DNA of 64,000 nucleotides from Micromonospora_H sonneratiae (GTDB taxonomy: Bacteria; Actinomycetota; Actinomycetes; Mycobacteriales; Micromonosporaceae). The position numbers and the translations under genes are program-made. This document shows positions 15,226-23,594 of the stretch, piece by piece. A model generated the notes under the pieces. It had not been told where the DNA came from and ran no database searches. It was given only the letters and a program-made list of their open reading frames with translations. Location of the stretch: contig NZ_JBHTMP010000010.1 of the NCBI RefSeq assembly GCF_042679305.1, forward strand, positions 98,001 through 162,000, given 5' to 3'. Each line of letters starts with the position of its first letter. Within the stretch, counting starts at the first letter, position 1.

Positions 15226-15852
15226 GTGACTGGCAAGCATTTCCGAACTCGGACAGGCAGGCTGCGCGTCGGCCTCGTCTCCGGTGCGGCGGTGGCCGTC
15301 GTACTCGCGGTGGGTGGCACGGTGGGGGCGGTGCAGCTCGCGGCCCGGCCCACAGCGGGAACGCCCGCCGGGAACGGGACGTCCCTGTCGACGGCCGGCA
15401 CTCCCGTCGAGGCGTCACCCAGCCCGTCGGCGGTCTCCGCCGAACCGACCGGCTCGCCCACGGCCAGCCCGACGGCGACGAAGTCGACGCAACGCGCCTC
15501 CCGGAGCAACACCCGGACCGCCGCCCCGAGCCCGACCAGTGCCAAGAAGACGGCGGCCAGCCAGGTGGTCGGTAGCGGTAGCTGTGGCGCTTCGTTCTAC
15601 GCCGAGGGACAGCTCACGGCCAACGGCGAGACCTTCGACCCGGAGGCGCTCACCGCCGCCCACAAGACCCTGGCCTTCGACACCAGGGTACGGGTGACCA
15701 ACCCCGCCAACGGCAAGTCCGTCGTCGTACGGATCAACGACCGGGGGCCGTACATCGACGGTCGGTGCATCGACCTGTCCCGGGCGGCCTTCCGGGCCAT
15801 CGCCTCGCTCGACCTTGGCGAGATCAACGTGCGGTACGAGATTCTCGGCTAA
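15226..15852 (+). CDS. RlpA-like double-psi beta-barrel protein, exported
   Basis: A 208-residue exported protein starting at GTG 15226 (GAAGGGA upstream). A signal anchor (about 14-38, VGLVSGAAVAVVLAVGGTVG) is followed by a Ser/Thr/Pro-rich linker (40-115) and a C-terminal double-psi barrel with CGASFYAEGQLTANGETFD, then VVVRINDRGPYIDGRCIDLS. The family includes septal RlpA lytic transglycosylases and expansin-like proteins acting on peptidoglycan; the catalytic-type Asp in INDRGP and the IDLS motif are kept. It has no SPOR domain. It probably acts on the cell wall outside the membrane. Confidence 0.85.
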   Translation: MTGKHFRTRTGRLRVGLVSGAAVAVVLAVGGTVGAVQLAARPTAGTPAGNGTSLSTAGTPVEASPSPSAVSAEPTGSPTASPTATKSTQRASRSNTRTAAPSPTSAKKTAASQVVGSGSCGASFYAEGQLTANGETFDPEALTAAHKTLAFDTRVRVTNPANGKSVVVRINDRGPYIDGRCIDLSRAAFRAIASLDLGEINVRYEILG

Positions 15853-15969
15853 CTGTTGGACCGGTCGACCGGTGACCGGCTGGCGGGTATCCGATGTCCA
15901 ATGCGCCGGGTGGCCAGAACCGTATCGGACGAGGGGCCAACTTCGTTCAATCGCCGTGCTCGATCATGC

Positions 15970-17097
15970 ATGCTGTTCGGCGTACCCATGCAACTTTTGT
16001 CGCCGGGCCGACGCCCGCTGAGCCCTGGATCCCGCGCCGGCCTCGGCGCGGCCATTGTGGTGCTTGCACTCGTCTCCGCGGTCGAGATCGCGGACGGTCC
16101 GAGCGCCAACTATGTCGGCCTGGTGGCGGCGGCCCCCCTCCTCGCCGCCGCGTTCGCGTCCTGGCGCATCGTCGCGTCGGTGGGGGTGCTGGCGACCGGG
16201 CTCGGCGCCGCGTTCGTGTTGAAGGGCGGCCTGCTCACGTTGGCGATGGTGGTCAACGTGGTGGGTATCGCCCTGGCCGCGGGCATCGCCGCCGCCGTGG
16301 CGGTGATCCGTCAGCGGCAGGCTGAGCGGATCGCCGAACTGTCCAAGCTCGCCTCGGTGGCCCAGCAGGCGATCCTTCGGCCGCTCGGACCGCAGGTCGG
16401 AACGCTGGCGGTGGCCGGGCACTACATCTCGTCCACGGCCGCCGCCGACATCGGCGGTGACCTCTACGAGGCGATCGACACCCCGTACGGCGTACGGATG
16501 ATCATCGGCGACGTACGGGGCAAGGGGTTGGACGCCGTACGGCTGGCCAGCATCGTGCTCGGCTCCTACCGTCACGTCGCGTACGAGCGGGCCGACCTGC
16601 GGGCGATCGTCGCGGACCTGGACCGGGCGGTCGCCCGTAGCGTCGGTGACGAGGACTTCGTGACCGCCGCTCTGGTGGAGGAGCGTGGCGGCACGCTGAC
16701 GATCGTCAACTGTGGCCATCCGGCGCCGCTGCTGCTGCGGCGGGGCAAGGTGATCCCGCTGGAACCGCCCGCACCGGCACCGCCACTCGGGTTCATGCCG
16801 GTCGTCGCGCCACGGGTCGAGCGCCTGGAACCGGGTGACCGATTGCTGCTGTTTACCGACGGTCTTGGCGAGGCTCGCCGGGATGGCGAGTTCTTTCCCA
16901 CTGCTGATCGGGCCTGGCAGTTGCTGGGGCACGGTACGGTCGCCGACGGGCTCGCATCGCTGGAGACCGCACTGGTCGAGTGGGTGCACGGGCAGCTCGA
17001 CGACGACATCGCCCTGGTGTTGATGGAGTACTCCGGTCCGCAGCCGGTGACGACGGCGGCGGTGCCCAGCTGGGAGGTCGGCACCCCGGGCACCTGA
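15970..17097 (+). CDS. PP2C-type (SpoIIE-like) membrane phosphatase
   Basis: About 375 residues. Four or five hydrophobic segments fill roughly 20-110, then a SpoIIE/RsbU phosphatase domain: AADIGGDLYEAI, MIIGDVRGKGLDAVRLAS, VNCGHPAPLLLRRG, LLLFTDGLGEAR and DDDIALVLMEY. The metal-binding Asp residues are all present, so it should be an active Ser/Thr phosphatase, of the sort that dephosphorylates anti-anti-sigma factors. No anti-sigma partner is adjacent. The start is uncertain (ATG 15970 or 15991); the frame continues upstream to 15856, but that part lacks coding character. A short distance from the rlpA-like gene suggests possible read-through. Confidence 0.85.
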   Translation: MLFGVPMQLLSPGRRPLSPGSRAGLGAAIVVLALVSAVEIADGPSANYVGLVAAAPLLAAAFASWRIVASVGVLATGLGAAFVLKGGLLTLAMVVNVVGIALAAGIAAAVAVIRQRQAERIAELSKLASVAQQAILRPLGPQVGTLAVAGHYISSTAAADIGGDLYEAIDTPYGVRMIIGDVRGKGLDAVRLASIVLGSYRHVAYERADLRAIVADLDRAVARSVGDEDFVTAALVEERGGTLTIVNCGHPAPLLLRRGKVIPLEPPAPAPPLGFMPVVAPRVERLEPGDRLLLFTDGLGEARRDGEFFPTADRAWQLLGHGTVADGLASLETALVEWVHGQLDDDIALVLMEYSGPQPVTTAAVPSWEVGTPGT

Positions 17098-17180
17098 TCC
17101 GGGTGCCGCACCGGTGGGTCCACCGACCCCGCACGTCGTCGGCGTGTCCTCGATATGTCACTGGTTAGTTTGGCTACGGA

Positions 17181-17232
17181 CTTGTTGCTACCTACCCACG
17201 AGTAATATAGTTCGGAGTTACTGATCGGTAAC
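17181..17232 (+). promoter_or_regulatory. Promoter plus operator-like palindrome before the acyl-CoA dehydrogenase
   Basis: TTGCTA (17181-17186), a 16-nt spacer and TAATAT (17203-17208) make a promoter. GTTAC-TGATCG-GTAAC (17217-17232), a near-perfect 16-bp palindrome, lies right over the expected transcription start. That placement fits repression by a TetR- or GntR-type fatty-acid regulator, none of which is encoded next to it. Confidence 0.55.
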
Positions 17233-17257
17233 TGGTGTGGAAGCGGGGCCAGCGAGC

Positions 17258-19111
17258 ATGACCCACTACAAGAGCAATCTTCGGGATCTTGAGTTCAACC
17301 TCTTCGAGGTCTTCGGCGCAGACCGCACGTTCGGGCAGGAGCCGTACACCGAGCTGGACGTCGAGACCGCCCGGAGCATCCTCGCCGAGGTGGACCGGCT
17401 TGCCCGCGAGGATCTCGCGGCAAGCTACGTCGAGGGCGACCGTAACCCGCCGAAGTTCGACCCGGCGACCCACTCCGCGCCGCTACCCGAAGCGTTCAAG
17501 AAGTCCTACAACGCCTTCATGGACTCGGAGTTCTGGCGGCTCGACCTGCCGACCGAGCTGGGCGGCACCAGCGCCCCGCGGGCCCTGTGGTGGTCGCTGG
17601 CCGAGTTGGTGCTCGGATCGAACGCCCCGATCTGGATGTACGCTTCCGGCCCGTCCTTCGCGCACACGCTGAACCTGGAGGGCACCGAGCGGCAGAAGCG
17701 CTGGGCCAAGCTCTTCGTGGAGAAGCAGTGGGGCTCCTCGATGGTGCTGACCGAGCCGGACGCCGGTTCCGACGTCGGTGCCGGTCGCACCCGGGCCATT
17801 CCCCAGCCGGACGGCTCGTGGCACATCGAGGGCGTGAAGCGCTTCATCACCTCCGGTGAGCACGACCTCACCGACAACATCGTCCACTACGTCCTCGCCC
17901 GCCCCGTCGGTGTCGAGGGCGTCGGGGGTCCGGGCACCAAGGGCCTGTCGCTCTTCATCGTCCCGAAGTTCCACTTCGACGAGGAGACCGGCGAACTGCT
18001 CGACCGCAACGGCGTCTACGCCACCAACGTCGAGCACAAGATGGGCCTGAAGGTCTCCAACACCTGCGAGCTGACCTTCGGCGAGCACGGCGTACCGGCC
18101 AAGGGCTGGCTGATGGGTGACGTGCACGAGGGCATCCGTCAGATGTTCCTGATCATCGAGTACGCCCGGATGCTGGTCGGCACCAAGGCCATCGCCACGC
18201 TCTCCACCGGTTACCTGAACGCCCTGGAGTACGCGAAGAACCGGGTGCAGGGCGCCGACATGCTCCAGACCGACAAGTCGGCCCCCCGGGTGACCATCAC
18301 CCACCACCCGGACGTACGCCGGTCGCTGATGCTGCAGAAGTCGTACGCCGAGGGGCTGCGTGCCCTGGTCTGCTACACCGCGACCTGGCAGGACCGGGTC
18401 AACCTGGCGGTGGCGGCCGGCGACGAGAAGGCGGCGAAGATCGCCAAGAAGGTCAACGACCTGCTGCTGCCGCTGGTCAAGGGCGTCGGTTCGGAGCGGG
18501 CCTACGAGTTGCTCGGCCACGAGGCGTTGCAGACGTACGGCGGGTCCGGATTCCTCCAGGACTACCCGCTCGAGCAGTACGTCCGGGACGCCAAGATCGA
18601 CACCTTGTACGAGGGTACGACCGCGATCCAGAGCCTCGACCTGTTCTTCCGCAAGATCGTCAAGGACGGCGGCAAGGCCCTGATGACGGTCGCCGGTGAG
18701 ATCCAGGCATTCGTCGAGTCCGAGGCCGGAAACGGGCAGCTCAAGGAGGAGCGGCTGGCGCTGGGCAAGGCGCTCGTCGAGGTGCAGACCATCCTGGGCG
18801 TCATGACCGGCTGGCTCGGTGAGGTGCAGGCCGGCGAGCCGCGTGCGCTCTACAAGGTCGGGCTGACCAGCCGTCGGCTGCTGCTGGCCGTTGGTGACCT
18901 GGTCGTCGGCTGGCTGCTCCAGCGGCAGGCAGAGATCGCTCTGGCCGCGCTGGCCGGCGAGGTTTCCGATGCCGACCGGTCGTTCTACACCGGCAAGGTC
19001 GCAGCTGCCCGGTTCTTCGCCCACGAGATTCTGCCCCGGATCGGCGCTGACCGACGCATCATCCAGTCGACCACCCTGGACCTGATGGACCTGTCCGAGG
19101 ACGTCTTCTGA
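17258..19111 (+). CDS. Acyl-CoA dehydrogenase, long (~617-residue) type
   Basis: A FAD-dependent enzyme for the first step of fatty-acid beta-oxidation. The N-terminal half has WGSSMVLTEPDAGSDVGAGR (flavin/substrate binding). The C-terminal half has GHEALQTYGGSGFLQDYPLE, then the active-site-region stretch LYEGTTAIQSLDLFFRKIV. The length and the extended C-terminal domain match the FadE5-like group of broad-chain-length actinobacterial acyl-CoA dehydrogenases. I chose ATG 17258 (MTHYKSNLRDLEFNLFEVFG); the frame allows a start 21 nt upstream. It is monocistronic, with its own operator-bearing promoter and a downstream hairpin. Confidence 0.93.
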   Translation: MTHYKSNLRDLEFNLFEVFGADRTFGQEPYTELDVETARSILAEVDRLAREDLAASYVEGDRNPPKFDPATHSAPLPEAFKKSYNAFMDSEFWRLDLPTELGGTSAPRALWWSLAELVLGSNAPIWMYASGPSFAHTLNLEGTERQKRWAKLFVEKQWGSSMVLTEPDAGSDVGAGRTRAIPQPDGSWHIEGVKRFITSGEHDLTDNIVHYVLARPVGVEGVGGPGTKGLSLFIVPKFHFDEETGELLDRNGVYATNVEHKMGLKVSNTCELTFGEHGVPAKGWLMGDVHEGIRQMFLIIEYARMLVGTKAIATLSTGYLNALEYAKNRVQGADMLQTDKSAPRVTITHHPDVRRSLMLQKSYAEGLRALVCYTATWQDRVNLAVAAGDEKAAKIAKKVNDLLLPLVKGVGSERAYELLGHEALQTYGGSGFLQDYPLEQYVRDAKIDTLYEGTTAIQSLDLFFRKIVKDGGKALMTVAGEIQAFVESEAGNGQLKEERLALGKALVEVQTILGVMTGWLGEVQAGEPRALYKVGLTSRRLLLAVGDLVVGWLLQRQAEIALAALAGEVSDADRSFYTGKVAAARFFAHEILPRIGADRRIIQSTTLDLMDLSEDVF

Positions 19112-19120
19112 CCTCCCACC

Positions 19121-19209
19121 CGATCCTCGTGATCAAGATCCTCGTGATCGGGGACTGACCCGCGTGTCGACGGCGTGGTGCGGGGTATACCCCTGGTCAC
19201 GAGGATCTT
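19121..19209 (+). terminator. Hairpin downstream of the acyl-CoA dehydrogenase
   Basis: AAGATCCTCGTGATC (19135-19149) pairs with GGTCACGAGGATCTT (19195-19209), 14 of 15 positions. The left arm is part of a tandem GATCCTCGTGATC pair (19122-19149), so two overlapping stems are possible. There is no U-tract. It looks like a repeat of the type actinomycetes use as intergenic terminators. Confidence 0.5.
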
Positions 19210-19386
19210 CGTAGACGCTGGCGGTCGGCGAGCGATGCTGCTTGCCGACCGCCGAGCTATTCTTTGAAGAGGAGTGGTTCGCCCGATTTGAGAAGGAAGC
19301 CTTGCTTCGGTTGTCAGGAATCTGGTGACAGGAGTCCTTGGTAATCGGAAGCCCAGAAGCCATCGCACAGGGGGAGTGCAGCGGAC

Positions 19387-19656
19387 ATGGGCATCGGCAG
19401 CGGAATTTTCCTTATCACAATAGGTGCGATTCTGACATTTGCCATCAGAGCGAACGTCTGGTGGATCGATCTACGTGCGGTTGGCTGGGTCTTCATCCTG
19501 GCGGGATTGGCCGTACTACTGACGACCCTGTGGTTCTGGCAGGACCGTCGACGTCGCGCCCGTACCCTGATCGTCGAAGAGAACCGGCTGTCCCATCCGA
19601 CGGCGATGATGCCGCCACCGCCGGATCCGCCACCGCCGAACGCTCCACCAAGCTGA
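19387..19656 (+). CDS. DUF6458-type small membrane protein
   Basis: An 89-residue protein with two membrane helices: GIGSGIFLITIGAILTFAI and VGWVFILAGLAVLLTTLWFW, separated by a short loop with WWIDLRA. A basic patch DRRRRAR and a Pro-rich cytoplasmic tail follow. The order GIG-GxFLIxxGAI, then LRAVGWVFxxAG, is the signature I associate with DUF6458. GGGGGAG precedes the ATG. A second, diverged copy lies 1 kb downstream at 20411 on the same strand, with a phosphatase gene on the opposite strand between them. Function unknown. Confidence 0.8.
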   Translation: MGIGSGIFLITIGAILTFAIRANVWWIDLRAVGWVFILAGLAVLLTTLWFWQDRRRRARTLIVEENRLSHPTAMMPPPPDPPPPNAPPS

Positions 19657-19699
19657 CAGTCGTCAGCTGAGGCGGTGAGCTGTGCGGTGGATCTGGCGA

Positions 19700-20296
19700 T
19701 CAGGCGAGGGTCGTGGGGTGGCGATCGATGACCGGCGCCCCACCCGAGGCCAGGTCAGACCAACCGCCGGGCACCCGGTGTACGACCATCTCGCTGGTGC
19801 CCAGCCCGTCCGAACCGGGGCGCGCCGGGTCGAGCAGGTACGACAGCTGCGAAATGCTCGGATTGTGCCCGATTAACAGCAGTGTTCCGGGCCCGGAGTC
19901 GACGGTACGGAGAAGTTCCAGCAGTTCTTCGGCTCGGCTCTGGTAGATGACGGGTTCATAGCGTACGTCCGGGGCGTCCGGTGTCGACGATGTCGAGCCG
20001 GACGCCCCGGTCTGCGTGTCGGGTGGTGTCACGCCGGCCAGGCCCAGCGCCACCCCGTGCCAGGTCTGCCGGGTGCGCCGAGCGGGAGAGCAGATTACGG
20101 CCGTTGGGGCGTACCCCTGTTTGGCCAGCCACTCGCCCGCGGCGAAGGCGTCAGCTTTCCCGCGGGCCGTGAGTTGGCGCTCGAAGTCCAGCAGGCCGGG
20201 GGCCTGCCCTGCCTGGGCGTGGCGCAACAGTACGACTGCGTGCTCAGCCGATGGAGGATGCTCGATCTTGTCGCCCGGTTCAAGCCGCTCGGTCAT
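19700..20296 (-). CDS. SixA-like histidine-phosphatase-family protein
   Basis: A 198-residue member of the histidine phosphatase (phosphoglycerate-mutase-like) superfamily. The catalytic RHG-type motif is LLRHAQAG near the N-terminus. The following segments TARGKADAFAAGEWL, VICSPARRTRQTW and LLLIGHNPSISQLSYLL, with the second catalytic His in GHNP, are those of SixA-type phosphohistidine phosphatases. It is a probable cytoplasmic phosphatase, with target unknown. I chose ATG 20296 (MTERLEPGD); ATG 20329 is possible. It lies between the two DUF6458 genes on the opposite strand. Confidence 0.85.
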   Translation of the reverse strand: MTERLEPGDKIEHPPSAEHAVVLLRHAQAGQAPGLLDFERQLTARGKADAFAAGEWLAKQGYAPTAVICSPARRTRQTWHGVALGLAGVTPPDTQTGASGSTSSTPDAPDVRYEPVIYQSRAEELLELLRTVDSGPGTLLLIGHNPSISQLSYLLDPARPGSDGLGTSEMVVHRVPGGWSDLASGGAPVIDRHPTTLA

Positions 20297-20410
20297 TCGC
20301 TCAGCTTGCCTGATTGGCGGCGGAACCACCTGGGTAAGTCGATGGATGCCACAACCTCACATAGCTGGCGCGGCAGGTGGATGCCAGCTGACAGCCAAGG
20401 AGGCGACAAA

Positions 20411-20683
20411 GTGGGCATCGGTGGAAGCATCTTCCTAATCGCCCTGGGCGCGATCTTCGCATTCGCGGTGGAGTTCGAATTGGGGTGGCTCGATCTGAGT
20501 GTCGTCGGCTGGGTGCTGATGATCGCTGGCGTGGTCGGGCTGATCATGACCACCTGGTTCTGGAACCGTCGCCGTACGGTCGTCACCACTCCCGTGAACC
20601 AGCGGCCGACGGTTCCGACGCAGGATGCGCGGGTGGTCGAGGAGTACCGCGAGGTGCGGCACCCGGGTCAGCAGGCCCGTTGA
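20411..20683 (+). CDS. DUF6458-type small membrane protein, second copy
   Basis: A 90-residue protein starting at GTG 20411, with a strong AAGGAGG 6 nt upstream. Two membrane helices (GIGGSIFLIALGAIFAFAV and VGWVLMIAGVVGLIMTTWFW) with LGWLDLS between them match the copy at 19387 closely in layout. The C-terminal tail differs: it is polar, with EEYREVRHPG. It is a duplicate that diverged in its cytoplasmic tail. Confidence 0.8.
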   Translation: MGIGGSIFLIALGAIFAFAVEFELGWLDLSVVGWVLMIAGVVGLIMTTWFWNRRRTVVTTPVNQRPTVPTQDARVVEEYREVRHPGQQAR

Positions 20684-20720
20684 CGTATGCACCCCGTCCC
20701 CGCCGGTTCTCGTACCTTTC

Positions 20721-20796
20721 AGGATCCGTGATCAGGGGCCCGGCGTCGCGACTCGCCGTCGACACGCCGGAGTTGGTCCCTGATCACGGGGATCCT
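20721..20796. terminator. Bidirectional terminator-like inverted repeat
   Basis: AGGATCCGTGATCAGGGGCC (20721-20740) pairs with GGTCCCTGATCACGGGGATCCT's reverse complement at 20775-20796, with a 2-nt bulge and one mismatch. It lies between two converging genes and so can end both transcripts. Confidence 0.6.
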
Positions 20797-20807
20797 GGGG
20801 CGAGGGG

Positions 20808-21485
20808 TCAGGCGAAGAGGGCGAAGTAGATGGCGATGTGGTGGCAGATCGCCGCGACCAGGGTGCAGGCGTGGAAGAACTCGTGGTGACCGAAGACCGT
20901 GGGCCAGGGGTTCGGCCGGCGCAGGGCGTAGAAGACCGCTCCGACGCTGTAGACGGCACCGCCGATGATCAGCAGGACCAGTGCGGTTACGCCACCCTCG
21001 CGCAGGATGTCCGGCAGGACCGCGACCGCGACCCAGCCCAGTGCCAGGTAGAGGGGCGCGGAGACCCAGCGGGGCGCGTGCGGCCAGACGAGCTTCAGCG
21101 CCACGCCCGCCAGCGCTCCACCCCAGACGATCGAGAGCAGGATCGTCGCCTTGCGGTCCGAGAGCAGCAGTAGGCAGAACGGGGTGTACGTACCGGCGAT
21201 GAATATGAAGATCATCGAATGGTCGAGCCGGCGCATCACCTGATAGCCGCGCTCGGTCCAGACCCGCCGGTGGTAGAGGGCGCTGGTGCCGAAGAGTCCG
21301 CAGACGGTGAGGCTGTAGATGACGCAGCTGACCAGCGGGGCCCAGCCGGACTGGGCAGCCGCGAGCGAGCAGAGCACGATGCCGCAGACGGCGGCGACGA
21401 AGAAGGCGTAGGTGTGGAGCCATCCACGCATCCTCGGTTTGCCGATGTCGACCGGCTTCATCCGTAACGGGGCAGAGGTGGTCAC
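20808..21485 (-). CDS. Hemolysin III / PAQR-family membrane protein
   Basis: A 225-residue protein with seven predicted membrane helices. The family signature is present: HTYAFFVAAVCG early, SALYHRRVWTERG followed by MRRLDHSMIFIFIAGTYTPF, and a C-terminal EFFHACTLVAAICHHIAIYF, whose His residues with the early Ser/Asp form the zinc site of PAQR proteins. Bacterial members (YqfA, HlyIII) influence membrane energetics or lipid composition; haemolysis is not a safe inference. GTG 21485 is preceded by TAACCT (21492-21497 on the complement) 6 nt away, so it is probably a leaderless mRNA. Confidence 0.88.
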   Translation of the reverse strand: MTTSAPLRMKPVDIGKPRMRGWLHTYAFFVAAVCGIVLCSLAAAQSGWAPLVSCVIYSLTVCGLFGTSALYHRRVWTERGYQVMRRLDHSMIFIFIAGTYTPFCLLLLSDRKATILLSIVWGGALAGVALKLVWPHAPRWVSAPLYLALGWVAVAVLPDILREGGVTALVLLIIGGAVYSVGAVFYALRRPNPWPTVFGHHEFFHACTLVAAICHHIAIYFALFA

Positions 21486-21637
21486 GCGACCAGGTTACGG
21501 CACCGTAGGTTACTTCTGAGTAGTGGAGGGCGTGGAACGCATCACGCCCGCGAGAGACCCGACCGGCCGCGAGGTCCCACGGCAGGCAGGTGCTGTCCTA
21601 TTCGTACTCCGGTGACCTTTCCCACTACGATTGCCCC

Positions 21638-22093
21638 GTGGTCACCCCGTGGGATCCCGCCGCCACCAAGACGTTGCGCCTGCCATCCGGACGGCTGGTC
21701 AGAGGCCGTGGGCTGCGACATCCGCTACCACCCGGACCGACCCCCACCTTTGCCGTCTACCTGCTCGGCGAGGAACCGCCGGCCGTCGACTGGGAGACCC
21801 GCTGGTTGCGTTGGCCCGACTTCTGGCTGCCCAGTGACCGGGCACGCGCCCGCGAAGTCCTGCACGAGGTCTGGGAACGCGCTGCCACCGAACGGGTCGA
21901 GATCGCCTGTTCCGGTGGCCGGGGCAGGACCGGTACCGCCATGTCCTGCCTCGCCATCATCGACGGAGTGCCGCCGAAGCAGGCCGTTGCCTACGTACGG
22001 CAGCACTACGACCGGCACGCCGTCGAGACCCCCTGGCAGAAGCGATACGTCACCCGGTTCACAGCGGACGCTCCCCGCCCCGCCAGCAGCTGA
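21638..22093 (+). CDS. Protein-tyrosine-phosphatase-family protein
   Basis: A ~151-residue protein with the Cys-x5-Arg loop IACSGGRGRTGTAM, where the phosphate-binding Cys and Arg are intact, and a general WxxxP-type N-terminal half (WLRWPDFWLPSD). It is a compact cytoplasmic phosphatase; the closest type is the dual-specificity/tyrosine group. I chose GTG 21638 because TACGAT (21626-21631) lies 6 nt before it, making a leaderless mRNA. GTG 21590 would add 16 residues without a ribosome binding site. Confidence 0.8.
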   Translation: MVTPWDPAATKTLRLPSGRLVRGRGLRHPLPPGPTPTFAVYLLGEEPPAVDWETRWLRWPDFWLPSDRARAREVLHEVWERAATERVEIACSGGRGRTGTAMSCLAIIDGVPPKQAVAYVRQHYDRHAVETPWQKRYVTRFTADAPRPASS

Positions 22094-22134
22094 AACTGGC
22101 GGTCGGCCAGGTCGGTCGGGCAGGATCCTGGGCC

Positions 22135-22749
22135 ATGCGAGTACGGCCGTTCGGCAAGCACAGCCTGCTCCTGGAGTGCGCCGACGCGTCCCAGGTGGAG
22201 GCGTGGCGGGCGGAACTCTGGCGGCGGCGGGCAGCCGGCGAACTGGCCGCGCTCGAGATCGTCCCCGCCGCACGTACCGTGCTGCTCGACGGGGTGCCCG
22301 ATCCCGCGGCGACAGCGGAGCTGATCGCAAGCTGGGTTCCCCAGCCGGTGACCAGTGGCGGCGACGGCGTGGAGGTGGAGATCCCCACCAGGTACGACGG
22401 TGAGGACCTGCCCGATGTCGCCGCGCTCTGGGGTGTCACCGTCAGCGAGGCGGTCGAACGGTTGTCGGCCGTCGAGTTCCGGGTCGCGTTCTGCGGGTTC
22501 GCGCCCGGCTTCGCCTACCTGACCGGCCTGCCTGACGCCTGGGCGGTACCCCGGCTGGCCAGCCCGAGACCGAAGGTGCCGGCCGGCTCGGTCGCCCTGG
22601 CCGGGGCGTACCTGGGGATCTATCCGACCGCCTCACCGGGCGGCTGGCGGCTGGTCGGACGTACCGAACTGCCCCTGTTCGACGTGCACGACGACCCGCC
22701 CGCCCGACTCGTCCCCGGTGCCCGCGTCCGACTGGTCCGCGAACCGTGA
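22135..22749 (+). CDS. pxpB: 5-oxoprolinase subunit B (KipI family)
   Basis: A 204-residue subunit of the ATP-dependent bacterial 5-oxoprolinase, which opens the pyroglutamate ring to glutamate. Family motifs are MRVRPFGKHSLLLEC, the central IPTRYDGEDLPDVA, and FRVAFCGFAPGFAYLTGLP followed by VPRLASPRPKVPAGSVALAG. It overlaps pxpC as GTGA, so the two are coupled, and pxpA follows. The complete PxpABC set in one operon supports oxoprolinase over the older allophanate hydrolase/KipI label. Confidence 0.93.
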   Translation: MRVRPFGKHSLLLECADASQVEAWRAELWRRRAAGELAALEIVPAARTVLLDGVPDPAATAELIASWVPQPVTSGGDGVEVEIPTRYDGEDLPDVAALWGVTVSEAVERLSAVEFRVAFCGFAPGFAYLTGLPDAWAVPRLASPRPKVPAGSVALAGAYLGIYPTASPGGWRLVGRTELPLFDVHDDPPARLVPGARVRLVREP

Positions 22750-23594
22750 TCGGGATCGTCCGTGCCGGTGCGCTGACCACCGTCCAGGACCTTGGCCGCC
22801 CCGGCTACGCCCACCTGGGCGTACCCCGATCGGGTGCCCTCGACCCGTCAGCGTTGCGGCTGGCCAACCGGCTGGTCGGCAACCCCGAACAGCACGCCGG
22901 CCTGGAGACCACACTCACCGGGTGCACCGTACGGCTGCGGTCCGCTGGAACGGTCGCCGTCACCGGGGCGGACGCGCCGGTACGCGTGGCGGGGCGGGCC
23001 GCCGATGTGGGCAAGCCGATCGCCGTACCGGCGGGTGGCCTGGTGGAGGTCGGACCGGCCCGGTGGGGCGTGCGGTCGTACCTGGCCGTTGCCGGGGGCG
23101 TCGCCGTCGAGCCGGTGCTCGGCAGCCGGGCCACCGACATGCTGTCCGGCCTCGGTCCCCGACCACTACGCGACGGCGACGAACTGCCGACCGGACCGGT
23201 CACCGCCCTGCCCGCCCCGGTCGACTTCACCCTGTCGGCGGCGCCACCGACCGTCCTGCACCTGCCGGTACGCCTCGGACCCCGGGACGACTGGTTCACC
23301 GACGAGGCCGTCGAACGGCTGCTCGGTACGACGTACACGGTGACCCCGGTGAGCAACCGGGTGGGCGCGCGGCTGGCCGGCGCGACCCTGCCCCGCGCGG
23401 AGGCCGGCGAACTGCCCAGCGAGGGAATCGTGCTCGGGGCGGTACAGGTGCCGGCCAACGGCCAACCATTGATCTTCCTCGCCGACCATCCCACCACCGG
23501 TGGATACCCGGTGATCGCCGTGGTCACCGACGTGGCGCCGCTGGCCCAGGCCCGCCCGGGGACTACCGTGCGATTCCATGGACCTCAACGCTGA
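22746..23594 (+). CDS. pxpC: 5-oxoprolinase subunit C (KipA/biotin-dependent carboxylase-like)
   Basis: A 282-residue PxpC subunit: VRAGALTTVQDLGRPGYAHL followed by GVPRSGALDPSALRLANRLV, then GVRSYLAVAGGV and, near the C-terminus, ILADHPTTGGYPVIAVV-type sequence (IFLADHPTTGGYPVIAVVTD). It works as a complex with PxpB, and with PxpA, to couple ATP use to oxoproline hydrolysis. It starts at GTG 22746 overlapping the pxpB stop, and its own end overlaps pxpA by 17 nt. Confidence 0.93.
   Translation: MIGIVRAGALTTVQDLGRPGYAHLGVPRSGALDPSALRLANRLVGNPEQHAGLETTLTGCTVRLRSAGTVAVTGADAPVRVAGRAADVGKPIAVPAGGLVEVGPARWGVRSYLAVAGGVAVEPVLGSRATDMLSGLGPRPLRDGDELPTGPVTALPAPVDFTLSAAPPTVLHLPVRLGPRDDWFTDEAVERLLGTTYTVTPVSNRVGARLAGATLPRAEAGELPSEGIVLGAVQVPANGQPLIFLADHPTTGGYPVIAVVTDVAPLAQARPGTTVRFHGPQR

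Noticed and set aside
17483..19024. Reverse-strand open frame of 513 codons opposite the acyl-CoA dehydrogenase
   Set aside because: The forward gene is unmistakable; the reverse frame is a codon-bias artefact.
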